Shown piece after piece: positions 19,127 to 28,275 of a DNA stretch of 64,000 bases (the stretch's first letter is position 1; each line of letters begins with the position of its first letter). Source of the DNA: JAHCHG01 sp041394845 (GTDB lineage: Bacteria > Acidobacteriota > Blastocatellia > Pyrinomonadales > Pyrinomonadaceae). The translations under genes were made by a program, and so were the position numbers. The notes beneath the pieces were generated by a model that worked only from the letters and a program-made list of their open reading frames with translations, was not told where the DNA came from and did no database searches. The DNA lies in contig JAWKHL010000003.1 in NCBI GenBank assembly GCA_041394845.1, forward strand, positions 496,001-560,000. Reading direction: 5' to 3'.

Positions 19127-19305
19127 GAATAAGTGAAAAAGTTTGAACGTGAAAATGTGAAAAAGCCCGGTTTCCGGTTGAATCGAGCGCCTTTCCAAAA
19201 AGAAAAATCTTTTCAAAAACAGCCCAAAAACGACAATAGCCGGGAAAGCTTTTTCTCATTTTAAACTTTTAAACTTTTCCCGCTTTTTTGCTTTTTCACT
19301 CGTTT
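19127..19305. repeat. Inverted pair of AAAGTGA-type heptad arms
   Basis: The left arm around 19127-19170 (AAGTGAAAAAGTTTGAACG, GTGAAAATGTGAAAAAG) and the right arm 19258-19305 (TTTTAAACTTTTAAAC, GCTTTTTCAC) are reverse complements. They end 50 bp before the gyrB start. Confidence 0.65.
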
Positions 19306-19356
19306 GTCTTAAATCCGTATCAGTTAAAGAAAAATTTATCAAAAGAGGTTAGTAAA

Positions 19357-22300
19357 TTGGCACAATCAAAAAAAGAAAGTTACGGAGCGGATTCGATCAC
19401 GGTTTTGGAGGGACGCGATGCGGTTCGCAAGCGGCCGGCCATGTATATCGGCTCGACCGGCGATCTGGGTCTGCACCATCTGGTTTATGAAGTCGTCGAC
19501 AATTCGGTTGACGAAGCCCTCGCCGGTTACTGCGACACGATCCACGTAACTATCCATATGGACGATTCGATCACCGTGGTCGATAACGGGCGCGGAATCC
19601 CCGTTGACATTCACAAAAAGGAAAAGCGCTCGGCGGCCGAGGTGGTGATGACCATTTTGCACGCCGGCGGAAAGTTCGATTCCAATTCTTACAAGGTTTC
19701 CGGGGGACTGCACGGAGTGGGGGTCTCGTGCGTCAATTTTTTGAGCGAATGGCTTCAACTGGAGATCTGGCGCGAAGGCAAGACCTACGAACAGGAATAC
19801 CGGGTCGGGATTCCCCAGGCGCCGCTCAAAGAGGTCGGCACGACCAAAAAACGCGGCACCAAAATAACCTTCAAACCGGACGGCGATATTTTTGAAAAAA
19901 CGGTTTACAGTTTCGAGAAACTCTCCGAACGGCTTCGGGAAAAAGCGTTCTTAAATAAAGGCATCCGCATATTCATCAAAGACGAGCGGGAGGAACCGGA
20001 GAAAAAACACGAATTTTACTACAAAGGCGGGATCGCCGAATTCGTCAAGCATCTGAGCAAAAACAAAAGCCCGTTGCACGACAAACCGATCTATTTCGAA
20101 CAGGTCGCCGATGACATATCGATCGAGATCGCCATGCAGTACAACGACGCTTACGATGAAAAGGTCTACACCTTCGCCAACAACATCAATACGATCGACG
20201 GCGGAACGCATCTTTCCGGTTTTCGCGGAGCGTTGACGAGGGTGATCAACAATTATGCGAAGAATTCGGGGATTCTCAAGAATTTCAAGGGTTCGCTCTC
20301 GGGCGATGATGTCCGCGAAGGGATCATCGCCGTCATTTCGGTCAAGATTCCGCAACCGCAGTTCGAAGGCCAGACCAAAGGAAAACTCAACTCTCCGGTC
20401 GAGGGAGAGGTCAGCTCATTTCTTTACGAAAAACTGACCGATTATTTCGAACAGAATCCGGTCATCGCCAAAAAGATCGTCGGCAAAGCGGCCGACGCCG
20501 CCCGCGCCCGGGAAGCCGCCCGCAAAGCGCGCGAGATCGTCCGCAAAAGCGCTCTCGGAACATCGACACTGCCCGGCAAACTGGCCGATTGTCAGGAAAA
20601 AGACCCGTCCCTTTCGGAACTTTATCTGGTCGAGGGCGATTCGGCCGGCGGATGTTTTCATGCCGAAACAAAGGTTGCTCTGGCGGATGGAAGGCATTTA
20701 AATTTCCTCGAGTTGATTAAAGAACAAAAAGAAGGGAAACAAAACTTTTGTTACACCGTCCGCAAGGACGGAAAGATCGGTTTGGAGAAAATTAAAAATG
20801 TTCGCCGAACCAAACAAAATACCGAAGTAATCAAGGTTACGTTGGATAATGGTGAGGATATTGTTTGTACTCCGGATCATAAATTCATGTTGCGAAACGG
20901 CGATTACAAGGAGGCACAAAATTTAACTGTTAAAGACTCCTTGATGCCGCTAAATCGAAAGTTATCCGATAAAAATGAAAAAGGAATTACAATTAATGGT
21001 TATGAAATGGTCTGGGATATGAAAAGCGAAATATGGCTTTTCACCCATATTTTAGCCGATTGGTATAACTGCTGGAAAGGAGTTTATAAAAAGGATGAAG
21101 GCGAACACTGTCACCATATAGATTTCAATAAACTCAATAATAATCCGACAAACCTTATTCGTTTATCAAAAAACGTTCATCTTGACATTCATCGTAAACA
21201 CGTTTCTAAAACTCTGCATCGTCCCGATGTTGTTGAGAAGTCAAGAAAATTAAAAAAGACTAAAGAATTCCGGCAAATGATGAGCAGGCGAATGAGGCAA
21301 GACAAAACCCGACAAATTCTTTCCCAACAAGCCAAAGTGCAATGGCAAAACGAAGAATATAAAGAATATATGACGGAAAAGTGGCGGGAATTTTACGAAT
21401 CAAATGCCGAATACCGCCGACAAAACCGTAAGCAACTTGATAAAGCTCAGCGTCAATATTGGGCGAAGAAAGAAAATCGTCTGGCCCAATCCGAGAAAAC
21501 CAGAAAGTTTTATGAGAAAAATCCGGAGGCCAAACAAAAGCTTTCCAAAATGGCTAAAAATCAATGGAAAGACGAGAAACTTCTTAACTGGCGGCGGAAA
21601 GAAACAAAGAAACAATGGACCGATGAATTTAGGGCGAAACGCAAAGCGACATTGAATAAGACTTATTATGAAAAGTCGATTTCTGCTTTGAAAAAGGTGG
21701 AAATTGAAAAGGGAAAAATAGATATGGATGCTTATCAAAAACTTCGCTTGGAAACAAAAGATAAGTCCTTACTGCGCTTTGATAAATTCTGCGAAAGATA
21801 TTTTGACGGAAACCGAGCCAAAACTTTGGAAGCCATTAAAAACTACAATCATAGAGTTGTCAAAATCGAGAAATTGACCGAAAAAGTTGATGTTTACGAT
21901 CTGGAAGTTCCCGGAACACACAATTTTGCACTGGCTTCCGGGGTTTTTGTTCACAATTCGGCGAAGCAGGGGCGCGACCGTAAAAATCAGGCGGTTCTGC
22001 CCTTAAAGGGTAAGATCCTCAACGTCGAAAAAGCGCGTTTTGACAAAATGCTCGGACACGGCGAGATCAAGGCGCTGATCACCGCCCTCGGAACCGGGAT
22101 CGGCAAGGAGGATTTCGATATTGAAAAACTCCGGTATCACAAACTGATCATTATGACCGACGCCGACGTTGACGGAAGCCACATCCGGACCTTGCTTTTG
22201 ACGTTCTTTTACCGGCAAATGCCGGACCTGGTGGAGAACGGCCACATCTACATCGCCCAGCCGCCGCTCTACAAGGTCAAACAGGGACGCAAAGAAGAGT

Positions 22301-23079
22301 ACATCAAGGACGAGGCCTCGATGCTCCAATATATGCTCAGACAGGCGACCAGCGGTTTGAGCGTTTCGGCCGGCGGCCAGGCCATCGAAGGCCGCACGCT
22401 TTCGACCGCTTTGCGGCAAACGGTGGAATTCGGCCGGTATTTCGAGCGTTTTGCGCGGCGGCTCGGCAATGATGAGAATCTGCTCAAGATTTTGATCGAG
22501 GCATTTGTCGGCAAAGAGGGCGTTCTGACCAAACATCAGGTCAAATTGCGGCGGGTTTTCGAAGAGCGGGATCTGATCGCCGAGATCGAAGGAAAGGTCG
22601 CCGATGCCGGCTATAAAACCGAATTGATGGCCGACGAAGAGCACGGTCTGGCCGAGATCGAGATCTTTTCGAGATCGGGACAATCGATCCTGTTCGACTG
22701 GAATATTGCCAGCTATGTCGAGTTTCAAAAGGCTCTGGAACTGCAGAAAACGCTGGAAAACAACTTCCCGGCGCCTTACATCGTCGGCGAGAACGGCACC
22801 AGCGAAAACATCCCGACGCGCGAGGCTTTTCTGGAAAAGATTCTGGCTTCGGCGAAAAAGGATCTTTCCATCCAGCGCTACAAGGGTTTGGGCGAAATGA
22901 ACCCCGAACAGCTTTGGGAGACAACTATGAATCCGGAAGGCCGGACGCTCCTCCAGGTGCGGATCGAAGATGCGATCGAAACCGACGAGATCTTCACCAT
23001 TCTGATGGGCGATCAGGTCGAACCGCGCCGCAAGTTCATCGAAGACAACGCGCTCGACGTCAAGAACCTGGACATTTAA
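19357..23079 (+). CDS. gyrB: DNA gyrase subunit B with internal intein
   Basis: ATPase subunit of DNA gyrase. I place the start at TTG 19357 (AQSKKESYGADSITVLEGRDAVRKRPAMYIGS), 8 nt after GAGG; the ATG at 19288 has no ribosome site. GHKL ATPase motifs (VDNSVDEALAG, DNGRGIPVD, GGLHGVGVSCVN) are followed by the Toprim EGDSAGG. There a 435-residue intein interrupts the gene (20653-21957), after which SAKQGRDRKNQAVLPLKGKILN, DADVDGSHIRTLLLTF and YKGLGEMNPEQLWETTMNPE complete the protein. The mature host protein would be about 805 residues. It also has the roughly 160-residue C-terminal insertion region common in non-E. coli-like GyrB. Confidence 0.96.
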   Translation: MAQSKKESYGADSITVLEGRDAVRKRPAMYIGSTGDLGLHHLVYEVVDNSVDEALAGYCDTIHVTIHMDDSITVVDNGRGIPVDIHKKEKRSAAEVVMTILHAGGKFDSNSYKVSGGLHGVGVSCVNFLSEWLQLEIWREGKTYEQEYRVGIPQAPLKEVGTTKKRGTKITFKPDGDIFEKTVYSFEKLSERLREKAFLNKGIRIFIKDEREEPEKKHEFYYKGGIAEFVKHLSKNKSPLHDKPIYFEQVADDISIEIAMQYNDAYDEKVYTFANNINTIDGGTHLSGFRGALTRVINNYAKNSGILKNFKGSLSGDDVREGIIAVISVKIPQPQFEGQTKGKLNSPVEGEVSSFLYEKLTDYFEQNPVIAKKIVGKAADAARAREAARKAREIVRKSALGTSTLPGKLADCQEKDPSLSELYLVEGDSAGGCFHAETKVALADGRHLNFLELIKEQKEGKQNFCYTVRKDGKIGLEKIKNVRRTKQNTEVIKVTLDNGEDIVCTPDHKFMLRNGDYKEAQNLTVKDSLMPLNRKLSDKNEKGITINGYEMVWDMKSEIWLFTHILADWYNCWKGVYKKDEGEHCHHIDFNKLNNNPTNLIRLSKNVHLDIHRKHVSKTLHRPDVVEKSRKLKKTKEFRQMMSRRMRQDKTRQILSQQAKVQWQNEEYKEYMTEKWREFYESNAEYRRQNRKQLDKAQRQYWAKKENRLAQSEKTRKFYEKNPEAKQKLSKMAKNQWKDEKLLNWRRKETKKQWTDEFRAKRKATLNKTYYEKSISALKKVEIEKGKIDMDAYQKLRLETKDKSLLRFDKFCERYFDGNRAKTLEAIKNYNHRVVKIEKLTEKVDVYDLEVPGTHNFALASGVFVHNSAKQGRDRKNQAVLPLKGKILNVEKARFDKMLGHGEIKALITALGTGIGKEDFDIEKLRYHKLIIMTDADVDGSHIRTLLLTFFYRQMPDLVENGHIYIAQPPLYKVKQGRKEEYIKDEASMLQYMLRQATSGLSVSAGGQAIEGRTLSTALRQTVEFGRYFERFARRLGNDENLLKILIEAFVGKEGVLTKHQVKLRRVFEERDLIAEIEGKVADAGYKTELMADEEHGLAEIEIFSRSGQSILFDWNIASYVEFQKALELQKTLENNFPAPYIVGENGTSENIPTREAFLEKILASAKKDLSIQRYKGLGEMNPEQLWETTMNPEGRTLLQVRIEDAIETDEIFTILMGDQVEPRRKFIEDNALDVKNLDI
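20653..21957 (+). mobile_element. GyrB intein with HNH homing endonuclease
   Basis: A 435-residue in-frame intervening protein. Splice junctions are GDSAGG/CFHAETKVAL and GVFVHN/SAKQG: Cys+1, terminal His-Asn, and Ser as first C-extein residue. Block B is seen in DIVCTPDHKFML and block F in VDVYDLEVPGTHNF. An HNH nuclease is visible in CHHIDFNKLNNNPTNLIRLS...HLDIHRKH, followed by repeated basic helical units with W/Y spacing, probably DNA-binding. The insertion point is the conserved Toprim site used by cyanobacterial GyrB inteins. The DNA is clearly AT-richer than the extein, consistent with horizontal acquisition. Confidence 0.93.
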
Positions 23080-23163
23080 CATTTATCATTGTCCATTTAT
23101 CGAAATGAGGCGGATCGACCTGATCCGCCTCATTTTTTTGATCAGGTGATAAATGATCAATGA
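23076..23163. repeat. Inverted AAATGAT heptad arms around a terminator
   Basis: The left arm 23079-23101 (ACATTTATCATTGTCCATTTATC) and right arm 23145-23163 (GGTGATAAATGATCAATG) are inverted. The terminator 23103-23138 fills the middle. Confidence 0.7.
23103..23138. terminator. Rho-independent terminator after gyrB
   Basis: A 14-bp stem, 23103-23116 with 23122-23135 (ATGAGGCGGATC core), loop GACCT, then a T-run. It is shared with the convergent hydroxylase gene. Confidence 0.92.
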
Positions 23164-23918
23164 AAAGGGTATCGCAGTTGCGCCAGATAGCCGTTTGGTA
23201 TCGGGTCGCTGGTTCCGTAAGTTTCCGGTCTTTTATTCTCCGGCAGATAGATCGTCCCGAACAGCATGTCGAGAACGGGAAGCTGACCGGCAAAATTCTT
23301 GTTTCTCGCCTCCGGATCATTGCTGTGATGCCAGTGGTGATATTCCGGGGTGGTGATTATCCATTTGAGAAAACCGAAACGGAAACGGACGTTGGAGTGG
23401 TTGAAAATCCCCTGCGCCAGTGCGAGAAAGATGTAAACGCCGAAAACCTCTTTGGTAAAACCGAGAACGTAAAGCGGGACGAACATCATCGACCGCAAAA
23501 AGATCTGATCGAACGGATGAAGCCGGGCCGAAGCGAGCCAGTCGAGTTCGGCGGAACTGTGGTGAACCGAGTGAAATTTCCACAAAAAAGGAACCGTGTG
23601 AGCCAGCCGATGGGCGAAATATCCGGCCAGATTGACAATCAGTACGGCTTCGATGAACTGGAAGACGAAAGGCTGGGCGGCGACGGCGGCCTGAAGATCC
23701 GGGCTGACCATCCAGTAAAACGAAACGGCCAGGACAACGACGGCGATAAAACTTCCGATATCGATCAGAAAACGGTTGAAGAAAAAATGGAGAATGTCGG
23801 TGCGCCACCCCTTGCGAAATATCTTCTGTTCTTTATGCAGGGCGAACATTCGTTCGATCGGGGCAAATATAACGAATAAAACAAAAAGTGCGATGATCGG
23901 TCCGAAAATTATTTTCAT
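23157..23918 (-). CDS. Sterol desaturase / fatty acid hydroxylase superfamily protein
   Basis: A 253-residue integral membrane di-iron enzyme. Histidine boxes are HRLAH (about 109-113), FHSVHHSS (about 121-128) and YHHWHHS (about 197-203). Hydrophobic helices lie at about 3-20, 40-65, 84-104 and 145-170. This family oxidises C-H bonds of sterols, hopanoids, carotenoids or lipid chains; the substrate is not predictable. It is divergent from nadA and shares the intergenic region 23919-24084 with it. Confidence 0.9.
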   Translation of the reverse strand: MKIIFGPIIALFVLFVIFAPIERMFALHKEQKIFRKGWRTDILHFFFNRFLIDIGSFIAVVVLAVSFYWMVSPDLQAAVAAQPFVFQFIEAVLIVNLAGYFAHRLAHTVPFLWKFHSVHHSSAELDWLASARLHPFDQIFLRSMMFVPLYVLGFTKEVFGVYIFLALAQGIFNHSNVRFRFGFLKWIITTPEYHHWHHSNDPEARNKNFAGQLPVLDMLFGTIYLPENKRPETYGTSDPIPNGYLAQLRYPFH

Positions 23919-23975
23919 CTTGCGCTACTCCTTTCAAAAATCTCTCATTTATTGACGAGCCAATCGGACGAAAAG

Positions 23976-24084
23976 TTCAAAATTATTGCCTGCACCGGGG
24001 AAAGATCATCTTGCACCTTTTTTCTCAAGGTGCAATAATTTTTACAAGGAAAGCGGAAATTTATTCCGCCGGGGAAGGCTAAAA
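23976..24084 (+). promoter_or_regulatory. Structured leader of nadA: possible attenuator or NAD-responsive element
   Basis: A terminator-like hairpin (TTGCACCTT 24011-24019 with AAGGTGCAA 24027-24035, followed by TAATTTTT) lies 50 nt before nadA. An upstream segment AAAATTATTGC (about 23980-23990) can pair instead with GCAATAATTTT (about 24032-24042), which would break that hairpin. A third hairpin GCGGAA/TTCCGC (24053-24069) abuts the GGGGAAGG ribosome site. Mutually exclusive pairing suggests regulation. NAD+-I (nadA-motif) riboswitches are known in Acidobacteriota, but I cannot match their conserved core here with confidence. Confidence 0.4.
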
Positions 24085-25215
24085 ATGTCAACAGTTTTAG
24101 AACAAATCAGACCGATCGAAGATTATCTGGTGATGAGCGATGAGGAGATCTCGGTGCGGATCGAAGCCGCCCGCCGCGAACTCGGTTCGCGGATCGTCAT
24201 CCTCGGGCATCATTATCAGCGCGACGATGTCGTCCGGCACGCCGATCTGCGGGGCGATTCCTATCAGCTTTCAGTGATGGCGGCCGAGCGGACCGACGCC
24301 GAATTCATAGTCTTTTGCGGCGTTCATTTTATGGCCGAATCGGCCAGCATCCTTGGGCAACCGCACCAGAGAGTAATTCTGCCCGATATGGGAGCGGGTT
24401 GTTCGATGGCCGATATGGCCAACATCGATCAAGTCGAAGACGCCTGGGAACAGCTCGAAGAGATCGGCGTTCTGGACAAATCCAAAGTCGCGCCGATGAC
24501 CTATATGAACTCGACGGCCGCCATCAAAGCCTTCTGCGGTCGCAACGGCGGAGTCGTCTGTACATCTTCGAACGCCGTTCCGCTTTTCGATGTCTATCTC
24601 AAGGAATACGACAAGATGTTCTTTTTCCCCGATCAGCATTTGGGAAGAAACACGGGCCTCAAATTCGGAATTCCGCTCGACCGGATGGCGCTCTGGAATC
24701 CGCACGAGGAACTCGGCGGATGCACCGAAGAAGAGCTTCATCGGGCGCGGCTTATCCTATGGCGCGGGCATTGTTCGGTTCACAGCCGCTTCAAGCCCTG
24801 GCACGTCGATCAGGTGCGCCAGGAAAACTCCGATATCAAGGTTCTTGTTCATCCGGAATGTATGTACGAGGTGGTCGAAAAATCCGATCTTAACGGTTCG
24901 ACTTCCTACATCATTAAAACCATCGAAAACGCCCCGGCGGGAACCAGTTGGGCGATCGGAACGGAATTGAATCTGGTCAATCGCCTGATCAAGGAAAACC
25001 CCGATAAAAACATTCGCCTTCTGGCGCCGGACCTGTGTATGTGCGCGACGATGTATCGCATCTCGCCGCAATCTCTGGCCTGGGCGCTCGATAATTTGAT
25101 GGACGGCCGCGTCGTCAATGAGATCAAGGTTGACGATAAAACAAAGCGCGAAGCGACCGTTGCTCTCGAGCGGATGATCTCGATGACCGAGAAAAATCAG
25201 GAAAAAAAGAATTAA
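24085..25215 (+). CDS. nadA: Quinolinate synthase
   Basis: A 376-residue [4Fe-4S] enzyme that condenses iminoaspartate with dihydroxyacetone phosphate to quinolinate, in NAD biosynthesis. The start at ATG 24085 is preceded by GGGGAAGG. Seen: VILGHHYQRDDVV, the three cluster cysteines in AGCSMADM, HPECMYEV and APDLCMCATMYRI, and the substrate motif FPDQHLGRNTG. nadB and nadC are not in the window. A structured leader lies upstream. The in-frame ATG at 23986 would start inside that leader and is rejected. Confidence 0.96.
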   Translation: MSTVLEQIRPIEDYLVMSDEEISVRIEAARRELGSRIVILGHHYQRDDVVRHADLRGDSYQLSVMAAERTDAEFIVFCGVHFMAESASILGQPHQRVILPDMGAGCSMADMANIDQVEDAWEQLEEIGVLDKSKVAPMTYMNSTAAIKAFCGRNGGVVCTSSNAVPLFDVYLKEYDKMFFFPDQHLGRNTGLKFGIPLDRMALWNPHEELGGCTEEELHRARLILWRGHCSVHSRFKPWHVDQVRQENSDIKVLVHPECMYEVVEKSDLNGSTSYIIKTIENAPAGTSWAIGTELNLVNRLIKENPDKNIRLLAPDLCMCATMYRISPQSLAWALDNLMDGRVVNEIKVDDKTKREATVALERMISMTEKNQEKKN

Positions 25216-25353
25216 AATCGCAGATCGTCGATGCCCCGTATGTTTTTTTTAAGTTTCGTCAATCATCATCTTTACAAAAACGGAAAATGATCGACGTCCG
25301 ATCTGAATGAAAGATAAGCGGTAAAACCCCTTTTTACCGATACCCCCAAATAA

Positions 25354-26262
25354 ATGTCTTCCAAAACTTTCTTTGCCCTCGGCACGGCCAGTCAGGTTCC
25401 GACTCGCGAACGCAACCACAACGGATATTTTATCCGTTGGGAGAATCAGGGATTTTTGTTCGATCCCGGCGAAGGCACTCAGCGACAAATGATCTTTGCC
25501 GGAGTTTCGGCTTCGAGCATTACCAAGATCTTCATAACCCATTTCCACGGCGACCACTGTCTCGGTCTGCCGGGGATTTTGCAAAGGCTATCGCTGGACA
25601 AAATTCCGCACACCGTCGAACTCTATTATCCGGCGATCGGAAAAAAATATATCGAAAATCTGAAAAACGCCTCGATCTACCACAATGTGGCCCGGATAAC
25701 CGAGCATCCGATCTTTGAACCGGGAGTCATTTTCCGGAGTAAAAAAACCGTAATCGAAACCCGGAAACTGGATCATAGCGTCGAATGTTGGGGTTATCGG
25801 ATCAAAGAGGTCGACAGCGTTTCGATGGACGCGGAAAAACTGGAAAAACTCGGCATCCGGGGCAAAGAGGTCGGGCGGCTGATCGAAGAAAAAAGCTTGC
25901 AGGTCGGCAAAAAACTGATCAAACTCGAAGATGTCAGCCGACCGAAAAAAGGACTCAGCGCGGCCTTTATTATGGATACGAGAATGTGCGACGGAGCCAA
26001 TGAACTGGCCGAAGAGGCAGATTTTCTGATCTGTGAGTCGACTTATCTATCCAGCGAGACCTCGGAGGCCGTCGCCAACGGACATCTGACGGCCAAACAG
26101 GCCGCCCGCATCGCTCGAAACGCCTCGGCCAAACAGTTGGTGCTGACCCATTTTTCCCAACGCTATCCGAAAACCGAAGATTTCCTCGCCGAGGCCAAAA
26201 AGATCTTTCCCGACGTGGTGGCGGCCCGCGATGGAGACAAAATTGACATTGTCAAAAAATAA
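25354..26262 (+). CDS. rnz: Ribonuclease Z (tRNA 3'-processing)
   Basis: A 302-residue metallo-beta-lactamase-fold endonuclease that removes 3' trailers from tRNA precursors. Motifs are the HFHGDHCLGLPG zinc signature (about 64-75), NHNGYFI and FDPGEGTQRQM (the RNase Z loop), RKLDHSVECWGYRI, AFIMDTRMCDGANELAEEADFLICESTY, and HLTAKQAARIARNASAKQLVLTHFSQRY. The length fits the bacterial short form. It overlaps no gene but is followed after 28 bp by a ferredoxin. Confidence 0.96.
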   Translation: MSSKTFFALGTASQVPTRERNHNGYFIRWENQGFLFDPGEGTQRQMIFAGVSASSITKIFITHFHGDHCLGLPGILQRLSLDKIPHTVELYYPAIGKKYIENLKNASIYHNVARITEHPIFEPGVIFRSKKTVIETRKLDHSVECWGYRIKEVDSVSMDAEKLEKLGIRGKEVGRLIEEKSLQVGKKLIKLEDVSRPKKGLSAAFIMDTRMCDGANELAEEADFLICESTYLSSETSEAVANGHLTAKQAARIARNASAKQLVLTHFSQRYPKTEDFLAEAKKIFPDVVAARDGDKIDIVKK

Positions 26263-26290
26263 AAGAAAAGTTATTTTATTAATTGGGATT

Positions 26291-26527
26291 ATGGCAGAAC
26301 TTGAAGACAGATTACCCGAAAATGTAAGAGGCAAATATTACGTTGATGACCAATGCATCGACTGCGACGTTTGCCGCGATACATCGCCCTCAAACTTCCG
26401 CCGCTACGACGAAAACGGTTATTCTTACGTCTACAAACAGCCCGAAACGTCCGAAGAGGAAGACCTCTGCGAGGAGGCACTGATGGCCTGCCCGGTCGAA
26501 GCCATCGGCGATGACGGCGGCGGATGA
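26291..26527 (+). CDS. Single-cluster ferredoxin
   Basis: A 78-residue low-potential ferredoxin. Cluster ligands are in CIDCDVCRD (C-x2-C-x2-C) and ACPVEAI (remote CP), the pattern of one [4Fe-4S] cluster in Thermotoga/Bacillus-type monocluster ferredoxins. The start is taken at ATG 26291 (MAELEDRLPENV); the in-frame ATG 26231 would overlap rnz and add an implausible extension. The electron partner is unknown; it is close enough to rnz to be cotranscribed. Confidence 0.9.
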   Translation: MAELEDRLPENVRGKYYVDDQCIDCDVCRDTSPSNFRRYDENGYSYVYKQPETSEEEDLCEEALMACPVEAIGDDGGG

Positions 26528-26548
26528 GCGGTTTTAAAAATCGAACAT

Positions 26549-26593
26549 AAAAAAGGTGATGACTTATGCAACCGAGGTCATCACCTTTTTTTT
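26549..26593. terminator. Bidirectional rho-independent terminator
   Basis: A 15-bp perfect stem, 26549-26563 with 26577-26591 (AAAGGTGATGAC core), a 13-nt loop, and a T-run on either strand. It lies between the ferredoxin and the convergent hydrolase gene. Confidence 0.92.
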
Positions 26594-26608
26594 GACGGAT
26601 CGATCAGG

Positions 26609-27901
26609 CTACGGCTGGTTCATTCGCGGCGGAGTAAAATCGGCCGGTAGAAATCCGAGCGCTGTCGGGAAGGTGGCGGCAGTCGGTTTGTTGCGGTTTT
26701 TCACCCAATCGTTGATGGCATTGATCGATGTGATCAGTTGTTCGCCGGTAAAATTGCAGTGCCCGTTGCCGTTCGTGTAAGCCTGGTACAAATAGCGGGT
26801 CCGGCGCGCCCTTTCGACCGTTTCCCGGTATTCGGCCTCCTGCGAAACCGTCACCAGAGGGTCATAAAGCGTGTGCAAGGTCAGCACCGGATTTTTGATC
26901 TTGCCCGTGTAGGCAGCGTTTTTGTACAGGTACAATCGCTGGAAAAACGACGCCGAGATGTTGCGCTGGGCGTTGAGCGAAACGAGCCAGTTGTCGATGA
27001 TCGGCGCGGGAACGCCCAACGAAACGAGATACGCCTTTTCCTCTTCGGTCAGATTGTAATTGCGGTTCAAATTCTGAGTGACCGGACCTCCGGCGCGTCG
27101 TTCGAGTTCGGCGCGGGCCTCGGTGGCGAAAAACATATCGGTAAAAATCCAGCCCGGATAAAAAGCGGGAGGCGGAGGCGGAGTGATTCCGCGTCCCGGA
27201 GTTCCCCCTACCAACCGGATGAACTCGAACTTCGGGAAATTGGCCGGATTGTTCACTTCGGCGAAGAGTTTCGGGAAAACCTCGGTCTCAAAATCCAGAT
27301 CGTCGCGGACGTCGCCGACCGTTCCCCAGGACGGCAAAGAACCGAACAAAATGTCGTAGGCCAGCATCAGATCTCCGGCCGAATCCCAGGACTGAGGCGA
27401 CCCGGCCCCGACCGCGCAACCGCACAGAGCGCCGTCATAAAGAAAGCTGTAACGCTCCATACTGGCAAATGTAACGACAGTTCCCATCGAAAAGCCCCAG
27501 AGAATCGTCCGTCTGGGATTGCGAACGCGAAGACGAAAATAAAGGGTCAGGTTGCGCAGGTCTTTGATTCCTTCCTCGACCGCCCAGCCGTTGTCGCGGT
27601 AGGCCGAACCGGCCAGAGCAAAGCCCTGCGAAAGCAGAAAAGTTTCAAGTTCCGCGCTCGGAGCGATATCGGCGTTGCGATTATCGACTTCGCCCGGATG
27701 ATCCGCCTTATCGCGGTAACCGTGGGCGTAAACCAGCAGAGTTCCGTTCCAGTTCTGGGGAACCCGAATTCGATACGGCGCGCCGAACAACTCGCCCGAC
27801 AGATCGACCGGACCGTGGCCGTTCGTCTTGGCCGCCGTCAATTGCGCCAAACTGAAAAATAAAATTAGCGACAAACCGATAAGCAAGGTTTTCTTTAACA
27901 T
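26609..27901 (-). CDS. Exported alpha/beta hydrolase
   Basis: A 430-residue secreted hydrolase with signal peptide MLKKTLLIGLSLILFFSLAQLTAA. The nucleophile elbow is ILWGFSMGTVVTF (G-x-S-x-G, about residue 157), preceded by WNGTLLVYAHGYRDK as oxyanion strand. The acid and His lie in the C-terminal part (LTLHTLYDPLVTV and NGNGHCNFTGEQ). A lid-like insertion of about 120 residues sits between. Probably an esterase or peptidase-like hydrolase of periplasmic substrates. It is a single gene. Confidence 0.87.
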   Translation of the reverse strand: MLKKTLLIGLSLILFFSLAQLTAAKTNGHGPVDLSGELFGAPYRIRVPQNWNGTLLVYAHGYRDKADHPGEVDNRNADIAPSAELETFLLSQGFALAGSAYRDNGWAVEEGIKDLRNLTLYFRLRVRNPRRTILWGFSMGTVVTFASMERYSFLYDGALCGCAVGAGSPQSWDSAGDLMLAYDILFGSLPSWGTVGDVRDDLDFETEVFPKLFAEVNNPANFPKFEFIRLVGGTPGRGITPPPPPAFYPGWIFTDMFFATEARAELERRAGGPVTQNLNRNYNLTEEEKAYLVSLGVPAPIIDNWLVSLNAQRNISASFFQRLYLYKNAAYTGKIKNPVLTLHTLYDPLVTVSQEAEYRETVERARRTRYLYQAYTNGNGHCNFTGEQLITSINAINDWVKNRNKPTAATFPTALGFLPADFTPPRMNQP

Positions 27902-28275
27902 CTGAGTTTCCTCCTTGTAGATTGTTATTAATTGAGAAAAAGTTCCGGTGGGAAACGGGAAGCGACGATTCCGAAAACTTCAGCGGAAAAATGTTCCCGA
28001 ACCGAACAAAGTCTCAATATGTTGTGGAAAGTTTTTCTATTTAATGAAAATTTAATGATAAAGTCAACGGAATTTTGATCAATCGGTTTGGGGATAATTT
28101 TTGTTAAACCAAAAGAACACGGTTTGCGCTCTGGTTTTCATGAGTTCAATCGGACGGCAAAATTTTCCGTCTTTTCCCGATTGAGAAAAACCCCGATTCA
28201 TTAGGAGAATCGGAGCGGGAAACTTTCTGTCTCCGATCATTTCCTGAATCCGGTGTGGTCATGAAATTTTGACGT
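27902..28275. other. Intergenic region, no gene
   Basis: Lies between two minus-strand genes. I see only AT-rich sequence and weak inverted repeats near 28150-28220 (for example GATTC...GAATC); no terminator with a clear T-run, no RNA gene. Confidence 0.5.

Larger units (their letters stand above)
18902..19356. other. Intergenic region upstream of gyrB
   Basis: Holds the terminator at 18920-18953, an inverted pair of AAAGTGA-type heptad arms (19127-19170 and 19258-19305) and the GAGG ribosome site of gyrB at 19345-19348. No gene is seen. Confidence 0.6.
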
